Of a stretch of 64,000 nt of DNA, positions 41,742 through 50,546 are shown piece after piece (within the stretch, counting starts at the first letter, position 1; every line of letters begins with the position of its first letter). The stretch is from VBDM01 sp035702665 (GTDB lineage Bacteria > Pseudomonadota > Gammaproteobacteria > Burkholderiales > SG8-39). The stretch lies in assembly GCA_035702665.1 (NCBI GenBank), contig DASSQD010000035.1, forward strand, positions 18,946 to 82,945. The letters are read 5' to 3'. The notes beneath the pieces are model-generated. The model did not search any database. It had not been told where the DNA came from and worked only from the letters and a program-made list of their open reading frames with translations. The translations under genes were made by a program, and so were the position numbers.

Positions 41742-44528
41742 CTACCCGCTGAGCCTGTCGAGTTGCGCTTTGACTTTGTCCAGAGTGCCCGTGAAGGCAG
41801 CGAGGCGTTCCTTTTCTTGAGCGACTACTGCGGGCGGCGCACGTTCGATGAAGCTCGCGTTGGCGAGCTTCGTGTTCGCCTTCGCGATTTCTGCCTCCAA
41901 GCGGACCACTTCCTTCTGAAGGCGGGCTCGTTCGGCGGCGGTGTCGACTTGAACCTCGACCATCGAGTGGGCGCCGTCGATTATCGCCACTGGTGAGTCC
42001 GATTGCGGGAGCGTATCTACTCTGGTGAACGAGCTGAGCCGTCCCAGTGACATGATCGCGGCAGTGGTTGTGCCTAGGTCGAAGATCTTGGGATTTTCAG
42101 TCGTGTAGAACGGAACCTTCTCCGCTGGCGGCACATTGCTCTCGCTCCGCAGATTTCTGGTCTTGTCTGTCCATAGCTTCAGGACGGCCATGTCGCGCTC
42201 CGCAGCTTCGTCGATTCTCTCGGGCTGCGATCTCGGGTATGGGGACAGCATGATGGTCTTGCCGGTCTTGCCGGCGAGCGGTGCGACACCCTGCCAAAGG
42301 TCCTCGGTGATGAAAGGGATGATCGGGTGCGCCAGCCGCAGAGTGGCCTCGAGCACTCGAACGAGCGTTCGGCGCGTGGCGCGCAGCACCTCCCGGTCGG
42401 TCGATCGGAGTTGCACCTTGGCCAGCTCGACGTACCAATCGCAATATTCATCCCAGACGAACCGATAGATGGCTGCTGCGGCGTTGTCGAAGCGGTATTC
42501 AGCGAACGCGGTCTCTACGTCTTTCTCGGTTCGCTGAAGAACGCTGATGATCCAGCGGTCTATGTACGACAGTTTGACGGGGGCCTTCTCGTCCTGGCCG
42601 CAGTCCTGTCCCTCGGTATTCATCAGCACGAACCGCGTCGCGTTCCAAAGCTTGTTGCAGAAATTGCGGTAGCCTTCGCAGCGGCTTAGGTCGAAATTGA
42701 GGGTGATGGCGAAGCTCGCGAGGGAGGCAAAGGTGAAGCGCACGGCATCGGCCCCGAACGCCGGGATACCGTTCGGATAGTGGCTGCGCACGTACTTCTG
42801 GATCCGCTCCTGGTGTTCTCCCTTCAGCAATCCAACGGTTGATTTCTGCATCAGCGCTTCGAAGGTGATCCCGTCAATCAGGTCGAGCGGGTCGATGGTG
42901 TTCCCCTTGGACTTCGACATCTTCTCGCCCTCGGCGTCGCGCACGATGGCGTTGATGTAGACGTGGTGGAACGGCACCTTGTCGGTGAAGTGCAGCGTCA
43001 TCATGATCATCCGCGCAACCCAGAAGAAGATGATGTCGTTGCCGGTGACGAGCACGTTGGAGGGCAGGAAGCGCTCCAGGTCCGGCGTCTTCCCCGGCCA
43101 GCCGAGCGAGGTGAATGGCACGAGCGCGGAGGAGAACCAAGTGTCGAGGACGTCCTCGTCGCGCCTCAGCGGGCCGCGCCGGCCCTTCGCGGCGGCTTGC
43201 TTCTTCGCTTCCTCTTCGCTCCGGGCGACGTAAGCGTTTCCATCCTCGTCGTACCACGCCGGGATCTGGTGGCCCCACCAGAGTTGGCGCGAGATGCACC
43301 AGTCCTGAATCTTCTCGAGCCACTGGTTGTAGGTGCTGGTCCAGTGCTCAGGAAAGAACTTGACGTCGCCCTTGGCTACGGCGTCCAGCCCGCGCCTCGC
43401 CAGCCCCTCCATTCGCACGAACCACTGGTCGGTCAGCATGGGCTCGACGATCACGCCGGTGCGGCCGGAGCGCGGCACGCGCAACCGGTAGGGTTTTTCG
43501 GAGACCAGAAATCCCTGGGATTGGAGGTCGGCGACGATTCGCTTGCGCGCCTCCAACCGCTCCAGCCCGCGATAGGCCTGCGGCGCAGCGTCGTTCATCT
43601 TCGCTTTCAGGTCCATCACGACGATTTGCTGAAGACCGTGGCGCTGACCGACGGCGTAGTCGTTGAAGTCATGCGCCGGCGTGATCTTCACGCAGCCTGT
43701 GCCGAATTCCGGATCGACGTAGTCGTCCGCGATCACCGGGATCGCGCGGCCGGCCAAAGGCAGACGCACGCGCCTGCCGACGAGCTTGGTGTAGCGACTG
43801 TCCTTGGGATTCACCGCCACCGCGACGTCGCCGAGCATGGTCTCTGGCCGGGTGGTGGCGACGGTGACCGAGCCGCTGCCATCATCTTCCAATGGATAGC
43901 GGATCTCCCAGATCTTTCCGTTCTCCTCCTCGCTTTCGACTTCCAGGTCGGACACGGCGGTGCCTAGCACCGGGTCCCAGTTCACCAGGCGCTTTCCGCG
44001 GTAGATCAAGCCCTGCTCATGCAGGCGCACGAACACCTCGATGACCGCGCGCGACATGCGCTCGTCCATCGTGAAATAGCCCGCGTTCTGTCCATCGGCT
44101 GCGGCGAAGCTCCAGTTCGCAGACGCTCCGAGGCGGCGCATCTGGCGCGTGATGGTCGATCCGGATTGCTGCTTCCAGTCCCATACGCGCTTGACGAAGG
44201 CCTCGCGGCCGAGATCGCGGCGGGTCTTGCCCTCGGCCTCGAGTTGGCGCTCGACCACGATCTGCGTGGCGATGCCCGCGTGATCGGTGCCGACCACCCA
44301 GTTGGTGTCGTCGCCGCGCATGCGGTGATAGCGGATGAGCGCATCCATCAGGGTCTGCTGGAACGCGTGCCCCATGTGCAGGGTGCCGGTGACGTTCGGG
44401 GGTGGGAGCTGGATGCAGTAGGGCTCCCCCTTGCGCCCCGCGGCATGCGCGAAATAACCTCGCGATTCCCAGACGGGATACCAGCGCTTCTCGACCTCGT
44501 GCGGGTCAAAGCTCTTGGCGAGTTCCAT
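41742..44528 (-). CDS. valS: Valine--tRNA ligase
   Basis: 928 residues, normal bacterial length. Class I motifs: HIGH-type PPPNVTGTLHMGHAFQ (about 39-54) and KMSKSKGNTIDPLD. An editing (CP1) domain lies between. The anticodon-binding region (YCDWYVELAKVQL) and a C-terminal coiled coil (AERARLQKEVVRLEAEIAKANTKLANASFIERAPPAVVAQEKERL) complete it. It charges tRNA-Val. A perfect TATAAT and a terminator-like hairpin with a U-tract lie just before the ATG, suggesting attenuation. DUF2486, holC and pepA genes lie upstream on the same strand. Confidence 0.98.
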   Translation of the reverse strand: MELAKSFDPHEVEKRWYPVWESRGYFAHAAGRKGEPYCIQLPPPNVTGTLHMGHAFQQTLMDALIRYHRMRGDDTNWVVGTDHAGIATQIVVERQLEAEGKTRRDLGREAFVKRVWDWKQQSGSTITRQMRRLGASANWSFAAADGQNAGYFTMDERMSRAVIEVFVRLHEQGLIYRGKRLVNWDPVLGTAVSDLEVESEEENGKIWEIRYPLEDDGSGSVTVATTRPETMLGDVAVAVNPKDSRYTKLVGRRVRLPLAGRAIPVIADDYVDPEFGTGCVKITPAHDFNDYAVGQRHGLQQIVVMDLKAKMNDAAPQAYRGLERLEARKRIVADLQSQGFLVSEKPYRLRVPRSGRTGVIVEPMLTDQWFVRMEGLARRGLDAVAKGDVKFFPEHWTSTYNQWLEKIQDWCISRQLWWGHQIPAWYDEDGNAYVARSEEEAKKQAAAKGRRGPLRRDEDVLDTWFSSALVPFTSLGWPGKTPDLERFLPSNVLVTGNDIIFFWVARMIMMTLHFTDKVPFHHVYINAIVRDAEGEKMSKSKGNTIDPLDLIDGITFEALMQKSTVGLLKGEHQERIQKYVRSHYPNGIPAFGADAVRFTFASLASFAITLNFDLSRCEGYRNFCNKLWNATRFVLMNTEGQDCGQDEKAPVKLSYIDRWIISVLQRTEKDVETAFAEYRFDNAAAAIYRFVWDEYCDWYVELAKVQLRSTDREVLRATRRTLVRVLEATLRLAHPIIPFITEDLWQGVAPLAGKTGKTIMLSPYPRSQPERIDEAAERDMAVLKLWTDKTRNLRSESNVPPAEKVPFYTTENPKIFDLGTTTAAIMSLGRLSSFTRVDTLPQSDSPVAIIDGAHSMVEVQVDTAAERARLQKEVVRLEAEIAKANTKLANASFIERAPPAVVAQEKERLAAFTGTLDKVKAQLDRLSG

Positions 44529-44541
44529 TCGCGGCCAAACG

Positions 44542-44590
44542 AAAAAAAGCGCGTCGAGCGGTGCTCACGTGGAGCCCGGTCCGACGCGCT
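44542..44590 (-). terminator. Terminator-like hairpin in the valS leader
   Basis: On the minus strand, AGCGCGTCG pairs with CGACGCGCT (plus coordinates 44582-44590 and 44548-44556), a perfect 9-bp GC-rich stem with a 25-base loop that can form a smaller inner hairpin, followed directly by seven Ts. The end lies 13 bases before the valS ATG. It either ends the DUF2486 transcript or acts as an attenuator inside the valS leader. Confidence 0.8.
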
Positions 44591-44598
44591 CTCAGGGG

Positions 44599-44604
44599 AT
44601 TATA
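44599..44604 (-). promoter_or_regulatory. Perfect -10 hexamer for valS
   Basis: TATAAT on the minus strand, directly after the DUF2486 stop codon. It predicts a transcript start near 44592, so the leader would begin with the first arm of the terminator-like hairpin. No recognisable -35 lies 17 bp upstream. Confidence 0.5.
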
Positions 44605-44608
44605 GCTT

Positions 44609-44956
44609 TCAGGCGCCCCGCGAAGGCCCCCGGAGGCGGGCGACTTCGGCGGCGACGGCCCGGGCTACGGTATCGCGAATGACAGCTTCCAGATCGGCCT
44701 TGAGCTGGCTGCTGAGGCCCGCGAGCGCGCGTTGCAAATGAGCGTCGATACTCTGCTGGAGCCTCTGCTCGAGTTCGGCCAGCTCGGCTTTCGCCAGAGA
44801 GCCGGGCGGCGCCGCGCCGGTGGTAGACCGCGGAGGTCGACCCTCGTCGACTATCTCCGTGAGCACCGGAACGTCCTGCTTGCCCGCGCTGCTCGCGGGA
44901 TGGAAGCGCTTCAGGAACGCGTCGGCCTTTCCCAGCAGATCATCCGGCTCGCTCAT
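44609..44956 (-). CDS. DUF2486 family protein
   Basis: 115 residues from the ATG at 44956, which overlaps the holC stop by four bases (ATGA). The start SEPDDLLGKADAFLKRFHP and the middle DVPVLTEIVDE are the conserved family features; the C-terminal half is a charged amphipathic helix (LEQRLQQSIDAHLQRALAGL, DLEAVIRDTVARAV). The family is found next to holC and valS in betaproteobacteria and has no known function. It has no signal peptide or membrane segment. Coupling to holC suggests a cytoplasmic role. Confidence 0.8.
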   Translation of the reverse strand: MSEPDDLLGKADAFLKRFHPASSAGKQDVPVLTEIVDEGRPPRSTTGAAPPGSLAKAELAELEQRLQQSIDAHLQRALAGLSSQLKADLEAVIRDTVARAVAAEVARLRGPSRGA

Positions 44957-45381
44957 TGCGTCGATCTCGACAGATCGTGGTGATGGATCTCGTAGCCGCG
45001 GTCGCGGTAGAAACGGAAGCGATTCCTCGCGCGCTGGCGATCCTCGTCGTCCCTGCCGACGACTTCGATCAGCCGCTCGAAGCGGCTGAAGGCGGGGGGA
45101 GATTCCTCGTGCAAGTTGAGCATGACTCGATGGTGGGTGCTTTCGGAGTCGTCGACCGCAATGACCACGGGGGTCTCCGGTGACAGCGTATCGCCCGCCA
45201 GACAGTGGGGGACGAATCCGATCGCCTGATAGGTCCATAGCAACCTGTCGAAGCTGCGGGCCGTGTCCTGGTCGGGCGCGTAGACGACGACCGGCAGCCG
45301 CTCCCGGAAAGCCTTCGCAACCAGCTGGCAGGCTGCCTGAAGCTTGGATTCGGCGTTGGAATAGAAGTCGATGCGCGTCAT
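44953..45381 (-). CDS. holC: DNA polymerase III chi subunit
   Basis: 142 residues. It has the HolC pattern: TRIDFYSNAESKLQAACQLVAKAFRERLPVVVYAPD, a central FDRLLWTYQAIGFVPHCLAGD, and C-terminal FERLIEVVGRDDEDRQRARNRFRFYRDRGYEIHHHDL. Chi links the clamp loader to single-stranded-DNA-binding protein. The pepA-holC-valS order is common in proteobacteria. It begins 44 bp after pepA ends and overlaps the DUF2486 start by four bases. Confidence 0.94.
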   Translation of the reverse strand: MTRIDFYSNAESKLQAACQLVAKAFRERLPVVVYAPDQDTARSFDRLLWTYQAIGFVPHCLAGDTLSPETPVVIAVDDSESTHHRVMLNLHEESPPAFSRFERLIEVVGRDDEDRQRARNRFRFYRDRGYEIHHHDLSRSTQ

Positions 45382-45425
45382 GTGATCGGCGCGGAGGCGA
45401 GAGCGCTGTCGGCCGGGACTCCTGC

Positions 45426-46913
45426 TCAGGCCCCGGCGCGCTTCATCAGGAAGGTGGTCAGCAGCGGGACCGGCCGTCCCGTCGCTCCCTTTTCCCGGCC
45501 CGATTTCCACGCGGTCCCGGCAATGTCCAGGTGGGCCCAGTCGTACTTGCGCGTGAATTTCGACAGGAAGCAAGCGGCGGTGACGCTGCCGGCGGGGCGC
45601 CCCCCGATGTTCGCGAAATCGGCGAAATTGCTCTTGAGGGCCTCGTGATAGTCGTCCCACAGCGGCAGCTGCCACACGCGATCCCACGACTCTGCGCCTG
45701 CGGATTGCAGCTCCTGCGCCAGGTCGTCCCGGTTGGCGAACAGGCCCGAGCACACGTGGCCGAGCGCGATGACGCAGGCGCCGGTGAGCGTGGCGATGTC
45801 GACCACGGCCTGGGGATGATAGCGCTCGGCGTAGCTCAGCGCATCGGCCAGGATGAGGCGCCCCTCGGCGTCCGTATTCAGGATCTCGACTGTTTGGCCC
45901 GACATGCTGGTCACGATGTCTCCCGGCTTCGTCGCCGCGCCCCCGGGCATGTTTTCGCACGTCGGTATCAGCCCGACGACGTTGAGCTTGAGCTTGAGCT
46001 CCGCCACCGCCCGCAGCGTACCCAGGACGCTCGCGGCGCCGCACATGTCGAACTTCATCTCGTCCATCTCGGCGGCGGGCTTCAGCGAGATACCGCCGGT
46101 GTCGAAGGTGATGCCTTTGCCCACGAGGACCACGGGCCGTTCCTTGTTGCTGGCGCCCGAGTAGCGCAGGATCACGAACTTGGGCGGCTGATGCGATCCG
46201 CGGGTCACCGAGAGCAGAGTGTTCATCCCGAGCTTTTCCATGTCCTTCCGCTCGAGCACCTCCACTGCGAGCTTCCATTCGCGCCCGAGCTTCACGGCGC
46301 TCTCGGCCAGGTAACTGGGCGTGCAAATGTTCGCCGGAAGGTTCCCGAGATCGCGGGTGAGCGACATTCCGGCGGCGATCGCGCGTCCCTCGAGCACCCC
46401 GCGCTGCAGAGAGGGAGCATCGCGCTGCTGCAACGTCGAGACGGCTACGCGCGCGAGCGCGCTGCCGTCCGACTTCTTGCTCTTCATCCGGTCGAAGCGG
46501 TACGCGACGTCGGCGGCGGCCAGAACGACCTGCCGCGCCTTCCACGCCGCATCGCAGCCGGCGACGGCAAGGTCGGGCAGATAGACGCAGACGTCGCGCG
46601 TCCCGGTTTCCCGGAGCGCGAGGAGGGCGGCGCGCGAGCAGTCCCGATACTGGCGCTCGCCGAACTCTTTTTCCTTCCCGAGTCCCACCAGAAGAACCCG
46701 CTCCGTCGCGACACCGCGCACGCGGTACAGCATGCGCGTGCTTCCGGACTTGCCCTCCATATCACCGGAGCGGAGCACCTCGCGCAGTTCGCCGCGCGCG
46801 GCCCGATCGAGCGTTTCGGCGGCACGGGAGAGCTTGTGCGATTCGAATACACCGACGACGACACAGGCGCTCGCCTGCTTCTCCGGCGCCGCAATTTTTG
46901 TGCTAAATTCCAT
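45426..46913 (-). CDS. pepA: Leucyl (cytosol) aminopeptidase, M17
   Basis: 495 residues, typical length. The C-terminal catalytic half carries VGKGITFDTGGISLKPAAEMDEMKFDMCGAA and the signature NTDAEGRLILADAL, which give the two-metal site; the N-terminal half is the regulatory domain. It releases N-terminal amino acids and in E. coli also binds DNA (XerA). It is divergent from lptF, with about 110 bp between start codons. It probably heads the pepA-holC-DUF2486 transcript. Confidence 0.97.
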   Translation of the reverse strand: MEFSTKIAAPEKQASACVVVGVFESHKLSRAAETLDRAARGELREVLRSGDMEGKSGSTRMLYRVRGVATERVLLVGLGKEKEFGERQYRDCSRAALLALRETGTRDVCVYLPDLAVAGCDAAWKARQVVLAAADVAYRFDRMKSKKSDGSALARVAVSTLQQRDAPSLQRGVLEGRAIAAGMSLTRDLGNLPANICTPSYLAESAVKLGREWKLAVEVLERKDMEKLGMNTLLSVTRGSHQPPKFVILRYSGASNKERPVVLVGKGITFDTGGISLKPAAEMDEMKFDMCGAASVLGTLRAVAELKLKLNVVGLIPTCENMPGGAATKPGDIVTSMSGQTVEILNTDAEGRLILADALSYAERYHPQAVVDIATLTGACVIALGHVCSGLFANRDDLAQELQSAGAESWDRVWQLPLWDDYHEALKSNFADFANIGGRPAGSVTAACFLSKFTRKYDWAHLDIAGTAWKSGREKGATGRPVPLLTTFLMKRAGA

Positions 46914-47025
46914 GCGACCCTGACTCGGGAAAAAGTGTGAGGATTATCTCCGGTTTGCTTCGCCGAAGTCAAAGCGACTCGACGTTTCTCGGCTCATTTT
47001 CGGGCCGTTCTCCCGTTCCGGAACC

Positions 47026-48105
47026 GTGATCTTTCAGCGAGCACTGCTGCGTGAATTCGGAAATCTCGCGCTGGCGGTGTTCTCCGCCCTGTTTGCCATC
47101 ACGCTGACGACGCAGCTGGTCCGTTTGCTCGGGCAGGCGGCCGTCGGCAACATTCTCTCCGAGGCCGTGGTCGCGCTGCTCGCGTTCTCTGCGCTCAATT
47201 ACCTGCCGGTGCTCCTGTCGCTGACGTTGTTCATCACCGTCCTGATGACGCTCTCGCGCAGCTACCGCGAGTCGGAAATGGTGATCTGGTTCAGTTCCGG
47301 CCTTTCGCTGCTTGCGTGGATTCGTCCGGTCCTCCTGTTCGCCGCCCCGCTGGTCGCGCTTACCGCCGTGCTATCGCTGTTCCTCTCGCCCTGGGCGATC
47401 GGCAAGGCCGAGGAGTACCGACATCAGATGAAAGTGAGAGACGAGGTTTCGCGCGTGGCGCCCGGTGTGTTTCTCGAGGCTCCCGCGGCGGACCGGGTGT
47501 TCTTCGTAGAAGAGATCGCTGGAGACCGGACCAACGTGCAGAACGTCTTCATCGCCCAGATGAAGGAAGGGAAGCTCGGCATCACCGTGAGCAGGCGCGG
47601 GTACCGGGAGACGACGGAGAACGGCGACCGCCTGGTTGTTCTGCTCGACGGACGGCGCTACGAGGGAATCCCCGGCAATCTCGATTTTAAGGTGATGAAC
47701 TTCGAACGCTACGCCATGAAGATCGAGACGCGCGAGACGCAGGCGGAGGAGACTTCGACCAAGGCGATGTCGACGCTCGGGCTGATCCTAGCGCCCACCA
47801 ACCCTCACCTGGCGGAGCTGTTGTGGCGCATCGGCCTGCCGATAGGTGCGTTCGTCCTGGCCCTACTGGCGATTCCGTTGTCTTTCGTCAATCCCCGGGC
47901 CAGCCGCTCGGTGAACCTCCTGTTCGCCCTGTTCACGTACATGGTCTACGCGAACGTCCTCAGTATCGTCCAGGCCTGGGTATCGCAAGGCCGCATCGGC
48001 TTCAACATCGGCTCGTGGGTGGTTCACGCCGGCATGCTGATTGTTCTTGCGCTGTTGTTCTTCCGGAGGATTCGAGTCGGCTCCCTCTTCGCGAGAAGGC
48101 GCTAG
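47026..48105 (+). CDS. lptF: LPS export ABC transporter permease
   Basis: 359 residues from a GTG start. Three N-terminal membrane helices (FGNLALAVFSALFAITLTTQLVRLL and following), a periplasmic beta-jellyroll (about 130-260), then three C-terminal helices: the YjgP/YjgQ layout. LptF and LptG form the membrane core that, with LptB2, extracts lipopolysaccharide and passes it to LptC. lptG begins at the base following its stop codon. Confidence 0.95.
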   Translation: MIFQRALLREFGNLALAVFSALFAITLTTQLVRLLGQAAVGNILSEAVVALLAFSALNYLPVLLSLTLFITVLMTLSRSYRESEMVIWFSSGLSLLAWIRPVLLFAAPLVALTAVLSLFLSPWAIGKAEEYRHQMKVRDEVSRVAPGVFLEAPAADRVFFVEEIAGDRTNVQNVFIAQMKEGKLGITVSRRGYRETTENGDRLVVLLDGRRYEGIPGNLDFKVMNFERYAMKIETRETQAEETSTKAMSTLGLILAPTNPHLAELLWRIGLPIGAFVLALLAIPLSFVNPRASRSVNLLFALFTYMVYANVLSIVQAWVSQGRIGFNIGSWVVHAGMLIVLALLFFRRIRVGSLFARRR

Positions 48106-49179
48106 GTGGATACGCTACGAACGTATCTGGCGCGCGAAATCTACGCGGCAACGCTTTTCGTGCTTGCCGCGTTCCTCAGCCTGTTCGCATTTTTCGACCT
48201 GATCAACGAACTGACCGACATCGGCAGGGGCGGCTATCGCCTGCAGCATGCCCTGGCTTTCGTCGCACTGACCATGCCGAGTCGCGCCTACGAGTCGTTC
48301 CCGCTGGCGGTGCTGATCGGGACTCTCTACGCGCTGTCACACCTCGCCGCCAATTCGGAATACACCGTGATGCGCAGCGCCGGTCTCGCGCCCTGGCGCG
48401 CAATGAGCACTCTGTTTCGCATCGGCGTAGTGTTTGCGGTAGCGACATTCGTGTTCGGGGAGCTGGTCGCGCCCGTCTCGGAACGGGCGGCGAAGGAACT
48501 CAAGCTGTCGACGACAAGCACGATCGTGGCGAGCGAATTTCACACGGGTCTCTGGGTGAAAGACGATCGCCGCTTCGTCAACGTGCGCGAAGTCCAGCCG
48601 GATACGACTCTGACCGACGTCCGTATCTTCGAGTTCGACGACCAATATCGCCTGAAAACGATCAGCTTCGCGAAACATGGCCAGTATCTCGGGAACAACC
48701 AGTGGCGATTGCACGATATCGTCAACACGATATTCACTGCCGACGGAACCAGCGTTCAGCGCCTTGCGGAAATGGACTGGGCCTCGGTCCTGACGCCGGA
48801 CATCCTCGCGGTCCTTTTCATCGTCCCGGACAGGATGTCCGCCTGGAATCTATACCAGTATTCGCGTCACTTGACTGAGAACAAGCAGAGGGCGGAGCGC
48901 TACGAGATCGCGATGTGGAAGAAACTCGTCTACCCATTCGTGTCGCTGGTCATGATGGCGCTCGCCTTGCCCTTCGCCTACGTTCACGTTCGCGCGGGAG
49001 GTGTGGGCGTGAAAGTGTTCTCCGGGATCATGCTCGGCGTCCTGTTCCACTTCCTGAACAGCCTTTTCTCCCACCTCGGCCTACTTCAGAACTGGGAGCC
49101 CTTTCTCGCGGCGGTCCTTCCCAGCATGGTCTTTCTCACGGCTGCGACCCTGATGATGTGGTGGGCCGAGCGTCGATAG
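48106..49179 (+). CDS. lptG: LPS export ABC transporter permease
   Basis: 357 residues, GTG start immediately after the lptF stop. Same six-helix plus jellyroll architecture: DTLRTYLAREIYAATLFVLAAFLSLFAFFDLINEL at the N-terminus and MWKKLVYPFVSLVMMALALPFAYVHVRAGGVG before the last helices. The tight junction indicates translational coupling with LptF. The RDD gene converges eight bases after its stop. Confidence 0.95.
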   Translation: MDTLRTYLAREIYAATLFVLAAFLSLFAFFDLINELTDIGRGGYRLQHALAFVALTMPSRAYESFPLAVLIGTLYALSHLAANSEYTVMRSAGLAPWRAMSTLFRIGVVFAVATFVFGELVAPVSERAAKELKLSTTSTIVASEFHTGLWVKDDRRFVNVREVQPDTTLTDVRIFEFDDQYRLKTISFAKHGQYLGNNQWRLHDIVNTIFTADGTSVQRLAEMDWASVLTPDILAVLFIVPDRMSAWNLYQYSRHLTENKQRAERYEIAMWKKLVYPFVSLVMMALALPFAYVHVRAGGVGVKVFSGIMLGVLFHFLNSLFSHLGLLQNWEPFLAAVLPSMVFLTAATLMMWWAERR

Positions 49180-49187
49180 CTAGCGCA

Positions 49188-49643
49188 CTAGCTTTTGGCG
49201 CGCGAATCGCCGGTCATTATGATGCAGGTTCCCGCGAGGCGGTCGTGCAGGAACTGGCGGTCGCGATCGAGACACGCCCAGAGAAAGCCGGCGCCAAGAG
49301 GCAGCAGAGAGAACCAGGCGAGGGCGTAGCGCAGGGCGGCGCGGCCAACGCCGAGCGAAGCGCCGTCTCGCTTCACAATCCGCATTTTCCAGGTCTGCAT
49401 TGCCAGAGTCCTTCCGCCTCGGCTCCAGCACGCGACGAAGTAGATCCCTAGGACGAGAAAGAGGTAGGCCTGAAACAGCAGGCGCATTTCTCCCGCGAGA
49501 CGTCCTTCGGCTGCGCCGTAGAATGCCAAGCCGGCGAAAAAAGCCATCGCGAAGGCGAGCAAGCTCTCGTACAGCATCGAGAGCAAGCGTCTGCCGAGCC
49601 CGGGTACGATGCTCGCTGGGGGAAGCAGAGCACCCGGCTCCAT
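49188..49643 (-). CDS. RDD-family membrane protein
   Basis: 151 residues. Conserved RDD features: the arginine in PGLGRRLLSMLYESLLAF and the aspartates in LDRDRQFLHDRLAGTCII, with three to four hydrophobic helices. The KMRIVKRDGASLGVGRAALRYALAW stretch between helices is typical. RDD proteins are small membrane proteins of mostly unknown function; some move ions or compatible solutes. It lies 10 bp after the DUF3106 gene and is the last member of the sigma-factor operon. Confidence 0.85.
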   Translation of the reverse strand: MEPGALLPPASIVPGLGRRLLSMLYESLLAFAMAFFAGLAFYGAAEGRLAGEMRLLFQAYLFLVLGIYFVACWSRGGRTLAMQTWKMRIVKRDGASLGVGRAALRYALAWFSLLPLGAGFLWACLDRDRQFLHDRLAGTCIIMTGDSRAKS

Positions 49644-49653
49644 TGACGCCGGG

Positions 49654-50193
49654 TTACTGGCTTGCGGAACTAGGTGCCGGGACCGGCGCGGTTCCAGGCG
49701 GAGAGCCTTCCTGAGGTGCAGGCGCCGCCGCGGGTACCGGGGCTGCGTCTGCCGGAGATTTTGGAGCGGCCGAAGCGATCGGTCCCTTGCGCGGGGTGCT
49801 GCCCAGCTTGCGCCGTTCCTGCTCCGGCAGGCGGTTGTACTCCTCCCACTGCTTCGTCAAGCCCTGCTTCTTTTCCGGCGGAAGCTTCGCCATCCTCTTG
49901 TAGTTCTCGCGGGCCGTCTGCCGCTCCTTAGGCGTGAGCTTGGCCCACGCCTGCATCCGCCGCTGCACGCGCACTTGCGCGTCCGGCTTCATCTTCGGAT
50001 AGCGCTTGGCGATGCCGAGCCACTTGCGCTTGCGCTCCGGCTCGAGCTTGTCCCAGTCGCTCGCGAGGGGCGCGAGAACCTGCTGCTGCTCAGGAGACAA
50101 CTCAGCCCAGTTGGGGGGCTTTTTGGGTGCCGCAGCGAGGACCGGAAGGGAGATACAGAGCCAAAGTGCTAGTGCGAGGAGCGCTTTAGCCAT
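49654..50193 (-). CDS. DUF3106 family secreted protein
   Basis: 179 residues from the ATG at 50193, chosen because it gives a clean signal peptide (MAKALLALALWLCISLPVLAAA). The mature chain begins PPNWAELSPEQQQVLAPLASDWDKLEPERKRKWLGIA, and further W-x-K-L-x-P-E/K-E-R-Q repeats follow (AWAKLTPKERQTARENYKRMAKLPPEKK). The tail is proline/alanine-rich. This repeat resembles periplasmic stress proteins of the Spy/CpxP/RcnB kind in composition only. Its start overlaps the DUF3619 gene by 25 bp. Confidence 0.82.
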   Translation of the reverse strand: MAKALLALALWLCISLPVLAAAPKKPPNWAELSPEQQQVLAPLASDWDKLEPERKRKWLGIAKRYPKMKPDAQVRVQRRMQAWAKLTPKERQTARENYKRMAKLPPEKKQGLTKQWEEYNRLPEQERRKLGSTPRKGPIASAAPKSPADAAPVPAAAPAPQEGSPPGTAPVPAPSSASQ

Positions 50194-50546
50194 GCATCGA
50201 ATCCCTTGTCGAGGTAGGCGTCCAAAGGCAGGTCCCCGGTCAGCACTGCGGCGTCGATCTCTTCGATTTCCGCTGCGGTCTGCGTATCCCGCCATTGGCT
50301 GACCGCAGTCAGCCCAAGGATCAGCAAGGCCGCCGGCAACAGCATCCGCGGGACAAGAGATGCTGGGCCGCCGAACCGACCGATGGCGTTGTCGGCCCAG
50401 GCTAGCACGAATGCGGGCGCGGTGACCCGCTGGCGCGCAAGAGCACGCTCGCGCGCCGCCTTCAGGCGAGCGAGCTGGCCCGCGTCCAGATCGAGCCCCC
50501 GGTTGAGGAGCTGCCTGATGCGGTACGCAGTCTGCTGTTCGTTCAT
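50169..50546 (-). CDS. DUF3619 family protein, possible membrane-anchored anti-sigma factor
   Basis: 125 residues: a cytoplasmic helical region (MNEQQTAYRIRQLLNRGLDLDAGQLARLKAARERAL), one membrane helix (about 68-82, MLLPAALLILGLTAV), and a short periplasmic tail (EIDAAVLTGDLPLDAYLDKGFDAWL). It overlaps the sigma-factor stop by four bases (ATGA). Topology, size and position are those of an anti-sigma factor, but the family has no assigned function, so this is inference. Confidence 0.8.
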   Translation of the reverse strand: MNEQQTAYRIRQLLNRGLDLDAGQLARLKAARERALARQRVTAPAFVLAWADNAIGRFGGPASLVPRMLLPAALLILGLTAVSQWRDTQTAAEIEEIDAAVLTGDLPLDAYLDKGFDAWLKRSSH

